Of a stretch of 9,202 nt of DNA, positions 5,992 through 9,202 are shown piece by piece (the stretch's first letter is position 1; every line of letters begins with the position of its first letter). The position numbers were made by a program, and so were the translations under genes. A model generated the notes under the pieces. That model saw nothing but the letters and a program-made list of their open reading frames with translations. It was not told where the DNA came from and made no database searches. The stretch covers positions 1 to 9,202 of the forward strand of contig JAICKM010000229.1 in the NCBI GenBank assembly GCA_025927935.1, in the 5' to 3' direction. Source of the stretch: Chloroflexia bacterium. GTDB lineage: Bacteria > Chloroflexota > Chloroflexia > QHBQ01 > JADMIH01.

Positions 5992-6568
5992 CCACCGGAC
6001 CGTCCTTGCCGTGCAAAGCAGGGTTCTCCCCGCCATCCGCATCGGGTAGTGGGTGCATGATCACCGCCAGTTTGCGCGGGCGCCGCCCCCCGCCGGGCGG
6101 ATTCCTGACTAGCGGCGCGGCGATTTCGCGGAGTTGGCGGACAAAGCTGTCCATTTCCTCGTCGGTGGCATACACGTGCGTCTCGCTGTAGCCGACGCGA
6201 TCCGCCGGCAGATCGGGCGCGGGCGTCGCGGCCAGATAGGCCGCGAACTGCTGCAACAGGGCGGTCACATAGGTGGTGAAGTAGCGCAGGTGCTCGTCCG
6301 CACTCACGGTTGTCAAGTCATCCGGCCCGACATGGGCGGCAACCGGCATAGCGTAGACCTTCTCCTCGATGCCCTTGACCGGATGGGTCGCTGCCACCTG
6401 GATAATCCCGCCGTCCAGTAGCACCTTGAGGTGCCGGTAAATCGACGACTTAGGTACGTCCGGCAGCCGGTCGGCAATCTCCTGCGTGGTCAACTCGTTC
6501 CTGCCCAGGGTCAACAGAATCTGCAAGCGCACCGGGTGCAGGATCTGGTCACTTTTCTTGAGTTCCAT
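5984..6568 (-). CDS. ArsR-like winged-helix transcriptional regulator
   Basis: A 194-residue protein with an N-terminal winged helix-turn-helix. Its features are DQILHPVRLQILLTL (7-21), the HTH TTQEIADRLPDVPKSSIYRHL (27-47) with recognition helix KSSIYRHLKVLL, then a wing with KGIEEKVYAM. The C-terminal part (from about residue 80) has a DEHLRYFTTYVTALLQQF helix and further helices, and ends in a basic Gly/Pro/Arg-rich stretch. It resembles ligand- or dimer-forming domains of longer ArsR relatives; there is no obvious Cys metal site. A GTG at 6586 is possible, but ATG 6568 is chosen because GGGGA lies about 8-12 bases upstream and the residues before MELKKSDQ look unconserved. A palindrome-like site at 6591-6610 sits 22 bp before the start and suggests autoregulation. 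It overlaps the kinase gene by 8 bp. Confidence 0.85.
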   Translation of the reverse strand: MELKKSDQILHPVRLQILLTLGRNELTTQEIADRLPDVPKSSIYRHLKVLLDGGIIQVAATHPVKGIEEKVYAMPVAAHVGPDDLTTVSADEHLRYFTTYVTALLQQFAAYLAATPAPDLPADRVGYSETHVYATDEEMDSFVRQLREIAAPLVRNPPGGGRRPRKLAVIMHPLPDADGGENPALHGKDGPVDA

Positions 6569-6590
6569 GCGGTCATCCCCAAACACAGGC

Positions 6591-6610
6591 TATCGTTATC
6601 ATGAATGATA
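6591..6610 (-). promoter_or_regulatory. Candidate operator in front of the regulator gene (site 1)
   Basis: TATCGTTATCATGAATGATA on the plus strand. It contains the inverted repeat TATCAT-GA-ATGATA and matches site 2 at 7796-7815 in 17 of 20 positions, with both preceded by GC. It is AT-rich in a GC-rich region and probably overlaps the promoter of the regulator-kinase operon, which fits repression by the encoded regulator. Confidence 0.55.
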
Positions 6611-6670
6611 CCAGCATCGGCCCCACGCGACAATCGCCGGAAGGCGGAGATTGCGATCCGGCAGGAACAC

Positions 6671-6704
6671 GACGGGGCACCCAGCACGCGCTGGGTGCCC
6701 CGTC
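6671..6704 (-). terminator. Strong 15-bp hairpin after the CPBP protease gene
   Basis: GACGGGGCACCCAGC (6671-6685) and GCTGGGTGCCCCGTC (6690-6704) form a perfect stem with the four-base loop ACGC. It begins 19 bp after the protease stop on the minus strand. The T run of a classic intrinsic terminator is missing, so it may be a non-canonical terminator or protect the 3' end of the mRNA. Confidence 0.6.
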
Positions 6705-6723
6705 GCCAAGCCGTTGCGCGCTG

Positions 6724-7704
6724 TTATGCGGCAGCGGTATGGGCGTTCGGCACCCCGGAATCCACCGCGATGGCCGGTTCGGCCAGGTCTGGCGCGTTGC
6801 GCACGGGCAACCGCCGCAACGCGACCAGGATGCCGATGGCGACCAACTCCACGGCCATGCCGCTCCAACCTAGCATCGAGATATGCAGGGTATCTACCGG
6901 CGTGTTGGCCTGGGCCAGCAGCAGCGGGATCTGCGCGCCGCCGTTAATCAGCGCGTGGGCCAGCACTGCCGGCCAGATGCTGCCGGTCGCCAGGCGCGTC
7001 CAGCCGAGCAGGACGCCGATGATCGTCGTGGCGATCATCATCATCACCACGCCGAGGAACGGGTGGCCCGGATAGTTATAGCCCATCAGGATGATCGGCG
7101 CGTGCCAGAAACCCCAGACCAAGCCGTGCAGGATCAGCGCCGGCCACTGGCCGAGCGGCAGCAGCGCGGGCAGCAAATAGCCGCGCCAGCCGTACTCCTC
7201 GCCGAAGATCACCGGTGCGTTGATGATGCAGGCCACCGGCAAACTCAGGATCTGCGCCCAGACCAGGACACCCAGCGGCGTACCCGCCAGCGCCGCCCCG
7301 GCGCCCGGCACGGACTCCAGCAGCGCCCGGTAGGCCGAGTAGTTGGTCAGATCCATGTGGTAGACCCCGACCGCCGCCGCCAGGAACAGCCCGGTCAGGG
7401 TGATAAGGAGCATGCCGACCGTCGCCAGCAAATAATACCAGCCCCAGCGCGTGCCCTTCGCGCCCAGGCGCAGGCCGGTCGCCACGCGGATATTGCGCAC
7501 CGGGCTGATCCAGTGCGTGACCACGAAGGTCGCCAGGGCCGGGCCGAACATCGACAGGGCAATCACCGGCAGCGACCACGGCCCCGTGACGCCTTGCCCG
7601 GTCACGAACAGCCCCAGATCGATCAGCCAGGTGAACCCGAAAGCCACGGCTAGAAAACCAAGAATGCCTTTTCGGTCTAGTTGTGTGCCAGTAGCGGTGT
7701 TCAT
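6724..7704 (-). CDS. CPBP family intramembrane glutamic endopeptidase (CAAX protease/Abi)
   Basis: A 326-residue multi-pass membrane protein of the CPBP/Abi family, relatives of the CAAX-processing Rce1 proteases, used in bacteria for peptide processing, self-immunity or stress functions. The active-site motifs are complete: EEYGWR (Glu169, Glu170, Arg174), GFWHAP with His201, and AHALING with His250 and Asn254. About eight hydrophobic segments are visible, from GFLAVAFGFTWLIDLGLFV near the N terminus to GMAVELVAIGILVAL near the C terminus, with a short polar tail. ATG 7704 is chosen because AAGAGGA lies about 14 bases upstream. ATG 7719 and ATG 7746 in the same frame would add 5 or 14 residues and cannot be excluded. 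A palindrome-like site shared with the regulator gene lies upstream at 7796-7815, suggesting that the local ArsR-like protein controls it. A hairpin ends the unit. Confidence 0.92.
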   Translation of the reverse strand: MNTATGTQLDRKGILGFLAVAFGFTWLIDLGLFVTGQGVTGPWSLPVIALSMFGPALATFVVTHWISPVRNIRVATGLRLGAKGTRWGWYYLLATVGMLLITLTGLFLAAAVGVYHMDLTNYSAYRALLESVPGAGAALAGTPLGVLVWAQILSLPVACIINAPVIFGEEYGWRGYLLPALLPLGQWPALILHGLVWGFWHAPIILMGYNYPGHPFLGVVMMMIATTIIGVLLGWTRLATGSIWPAVLAHALINGGAQIPLLLAQANTPVDTLHISMLGWSGMAVELVAIGILVALRRLPVRNAPDLAEPAIAVDSGVPNAHTAAA

Positions 7705-7746
7705 CACAGTATGTCTCATCCTCTTGTCTAGGTAAGTTAATCGCAT

Positions 7747-7799
7747 GATAGCAGCAACCTGCCGGTGCGCGACCGGTCCGTGCAGGCATTCTTGCTATC
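7747..7799. repeat. Nested inverted repeat upstream of the CPBP gene
   Basis: GATAGCA (7747-7753) is mirrored by TGCTATC (7793-7799). Inside lie CCTG/CAGG and CCGGT-GCGCG-ACCGG. The outer right arm is the left edge of operator candidate site 2, so the left arm may be an extra half-site, or the whole may fold in the leader RNA. Confidence 0.5.
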
Positions 7800-7815
7800 G
7801 TTATTAATAATGATA
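7796..7815 (-). promoter_or_regulatory. Candidate operator in front of the CPBP protease gene (site 2)
   Basis: TATCGTTATTAATAATGATA is almost a perfect palindrome: its two 10-base halves match as reverse complements at 9 of 10 positions. It is 17/20 identical to site 1 and lies 91 bp before the chosen protease start. Its AT-rich body (TTATTAATAATGATAAC) could also hold the -10 region. Confidence 0.6.
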
Positions 7816-8012
7816 ACACTTTCCCGGTAGCTGGACAACCGACTTTAGACGGAGATCGCGCGGTAAAACGGCGCAAAAGAGGGCGCAGAGAAGATGCGGG
7901 CGTGCCGGCGCAGCCAAGCTCCAGCGAAAACCGATGTCGCCCCCAGGACCACCGCCACCGCTAATCCCCCACCGTCGCGCAATGTTGCACGCTGGATCTC
8001 GCATGGCCGGCG
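7816..8012. other. Intergenic stretch with no supported feature
   Basis: Together with the elements on either side this is part of the 411-bp gene-free space between the protease start and add. Short frames exist on both strands, including a hydrophobic minus-strand frame ending at 7845, but none has a ribosome-binding site or family match I can support. Confidence 0.5.
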
Positions 8013-8042
8013 CGGACATCCCTGGCGGGAATGGACTATAAT
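8013..8042 (+). promoter_or_regulatory. Promoter candidate for add
   Basis: A perfect -10 TATAAT at 8037-8042 is preceded, after an 18-base spacer, by CGGACA (8013-8018; 4/6 to TTGACA). Transcription would start near 8049, giving a leader of about 65 bases that contains AGGAGG at 8101-8106. Confidence 0.6.
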
Positions 8043-8115
8043 GATGCGATAGCAGGAGATCACACGCGAGATAAGGCCGCCCCCACCCTGGCCTATCATC
8101 AGGAGGAAGCTGTTC

Positions 8116-9150
8116 GTGACCACGCTGGACCCGGATTTTGACGCGCTGATTCGCGCCATGCCCAAGGCCGAACTCCATATCCACCTGGAGGGATCAGTGC
8201 GCCCCGCCACCCTGCTGACCTTGGCCCGGCGGCACGGTGTGGACCTGGGCTGCAACGACGAGGCGGGGCTGCGCGAGTTGTACCGCTTCCGCGATTTCCG
8301 CCACTTCATCGAGTTGTACAAGCTGATCAGCCAGGCGATGCGCACTCCGGAGGACTTTGTGCTGATCATCGCGGAACTGGGGCACGCGGCGGCGGCCCAG
8401 AACATCCGCTACGTGGAAACCACCTTCAGCATCGCCACGCATGTGCGCGGCAAGAGGCTTCCGGCGGACGAGATCCTGGACGCCATCGGCACGGCGGCGG
8501 ACGCGACCAGGCGGGAGACGGGCGTGGAGATCCGCTTCATCCTGGATCACGTGCGCATGGCCCCGCCCGACGAGTGCGGGCAGGTGGCCGAGTGGTGCTT
8601 GGCCGGGCGCGACCGCGGCGTGGTGGCACTGGGGTTGGGCGGCTTCGAGCCGGAGCGCCCGGCATCCCTGTTCGCTGAGCCGATCCGCTGGGCGCAGGCG
8701 CGCGGGGTGCCGTTTGTGCCCCATGCGGGCGAGGCCGTGGGGCCCGAGGGCGTGTGGGAAGCGCTCCAGTTCGACCCGCCGCGCATCGGCCACGGCTTCC
8801 GCGCGGCAGAGGACCCGGCCCTGGTCGCCGCCCTGCGCGACCGAGGCGTGGTGCTCGAAGTCTGCCCGACCAGCAACGTCTGCACGGCCAGCGTGCCCAG
8901 CCTGGCCGCTCACCCACTACGCGTCCTGTGGGACGCGGGCGTGCCGATCTCGCTCAACTCGGACGACCCGCCGATGTTCGACACCACCCTGGTGGACGAG
9001 TATCGCGTGGCGGCCACACACTTCGGCTTCACGCCCGCGGACCTGGCCCAGGTCAGCCGCACGGCCATCGGCGCGGCGCTGCTGCCCGCTGCCGAGCGGG
9101 CCTGGCTGGTCGCCGAATTCGACGCCGAGTTGCGGCGCCTGGGGCTGTAG
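8116..9150 (+). CDS. add: Adenosine deaminase family protein
   Basis: A 344-residue metal-dependent TIM-barrel deaminase that hydrolyses the 6-amino group of adenosine or a related purine, releasing ammonia. The metal and catalytic motifs are complete: PKAELHIHLEGS (His21, His23), GLGGFE (173-178), PHAGE (His203 metal ligand, Glu206 proton donor), IGHGF (His226), EVCPTSN, and SLNSDDPPMF (Asp283 metal ligand, Asp284). Length fits the family. The GLGG variant of the glycine loop, in place of the DLAG typical of E. coli Add, is common in relatives that act on other substrates such as 6-amino-6-deoxyfutalosine in the alternative menaquinone route, so the exact substrate is open. The start is GTG 8116, with AGGAGG 9 bases upstream. 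It has its own promoter candidate and is followed by another gene 15 bp later. Confidence 0.93.
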   Translation: MTTLDPDFDALIRAMPKAELHIHLEGSVRPATLLTLARRHGVDLGCNDEAGLRELYRFRDFRHFIELYKLISQAMRTPEDFVLIIAELGHAAAAQNIRYVETTFSIATHVRGKRLPADEILDAIGTAADATRRETGVEIRFILDHVRMAPPDECGQVAEWCLAGRDRGVVALGLGGFEPERPASLFAEPIRWAQARGVPFVPHAGEAVGPEGVWEALQFDPPRIGHGFRAAEDPALVAALRDRGVVLEVCPTSNVCTASVPSLAAHPLRVLWDAGVPISLNSDDPPMFDTTLVDEYRVAATHFGFTPADLAQVSRTAIGAALLPAAERAWLVAEFDAELRRLGL

Positions 9151-9153
9151 GCG

Positions 9154-9159
9154 TATACT
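9154..9159 (+). promoter_or_regulatory. -10 element placed for a leaderless transcript
   Basis: TATACT lies six bases before ATG 9166, and there is no Shine-Dalgarno between the add stop and this ATG. A -10 box at this distance would start transcription at or next to the start codon, the pattern of leaderless genes in several high-GC phyla. Confidence 0.4.
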
Positions 9160-9165
9160 GGCGCC

Positions 9166-9202
9166 ATGCACCTACACCTGTTCAGCGGGGGCGGCCTCGC
9201 CA
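9166..9202 (+). CDS. Start of an unidentified gene (3' cut by window edge)
   Basis: ATG 9166 opens a frame of twelve visible residues, MHLHLFSGGGLA, that is still open at the window edge. A strand followed by a glycine turn at the N terminus is seen in, for example, S51-type dipeptidases and other Rossmann-like folds, but twelve residues are too few to name a family. It follows add by 15 bp on the same strand. Confidence 0.4.
   Translation, partial: MHLHLFSGGGLA

Noticed and set aside
5991..6042. Longer N terminus of the kinase starting at ATG 6042
   Set aside because: The extra 17 residues are the shadow of the regulator's C-terminal codons, and ATG 5991 has a ribosome-binding site and the usual stop-start overlap.
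7894..8052. Plus-strand frame of 52 codons upstream of add
   Set aside because: No Shine-Dalgarno, Arg/Pro-rich translation, and it runs through the add promoter.
7845..8098. Minus-strand frame with a hydrophobic stretch (GGGLAVAVVLGATSVFAGAW) in the gene-free space before add
   Set aside because: A small membrane protein is conceivable, but there is no ribosome-binding site at a sensible start, the upstream part is not protein-like, and I know no match. Kept as intergenic.

Overview
This is a GC-rich window (roughly two thirds G+C by eye) of bacterial chromosome, with housekeeping genes, short intergenic spaces, GTG starts and clear Shine-Dalgarno sites. No marker gene fixes the species. 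The gene families, the high GC and the heptamer intergenic repeats fit a member of the Chloroflexota, but that is an inference. I see no tRNA, rRNA, CRISPR array, transposase or phage gene.

Left part, plus strand (1-2136): the 3' end of an unrecognised acidic protein gene overlaps pgeF (multicopper polyphenol oxidase/purine nucleoside phosphorylase family). pgeF is followed after 5 bp by a yggS-type PLP-binding protein gene and then by a small basic orphan gene. The spacing suggests one transcript.

Middle, plus strand (2137-4279): a class II CCA tRNA nucleotidyltransferase gene with an HD domain (cca), then a GNAT acetyltransferase gene. The spaces around cca are made almost entirely of repeats. 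There is a hairpin-forming interspersed repeat, a 35-bp inverted repeat (34/35 identical) built of heptamers that begins and ends exactly at the start and stop codons of cca, a 16-bp direct repeat spanning the cca stop, and six copies of a second heptamer in front of the acetyltransferase. This is the most unusual structure in the window.

Right-centre, minus strand (4280-7815): in transcription order, a CPBP-type intramembrane protease, a strong hairpin, an ArsR-like winged-helix regulator, a P-loop adenylate kinase-like protein translationally coupled to the regulator, and an alpha/beta hydrolase with its own leader. A 20-bp palindrome-like site in front of the regulator recurs with 17/20 identity in front of the protease gene. 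I read this as a small regulon controlled by the local regulator.

Right edge, plus strand (8013-9202): an adenosine deaminase-family gene with a recognisable promoter, then the first codons of another gene that looks leaderless. pgeF and add could both act on purine nucleosides, but nothing in the sequence links their expression.
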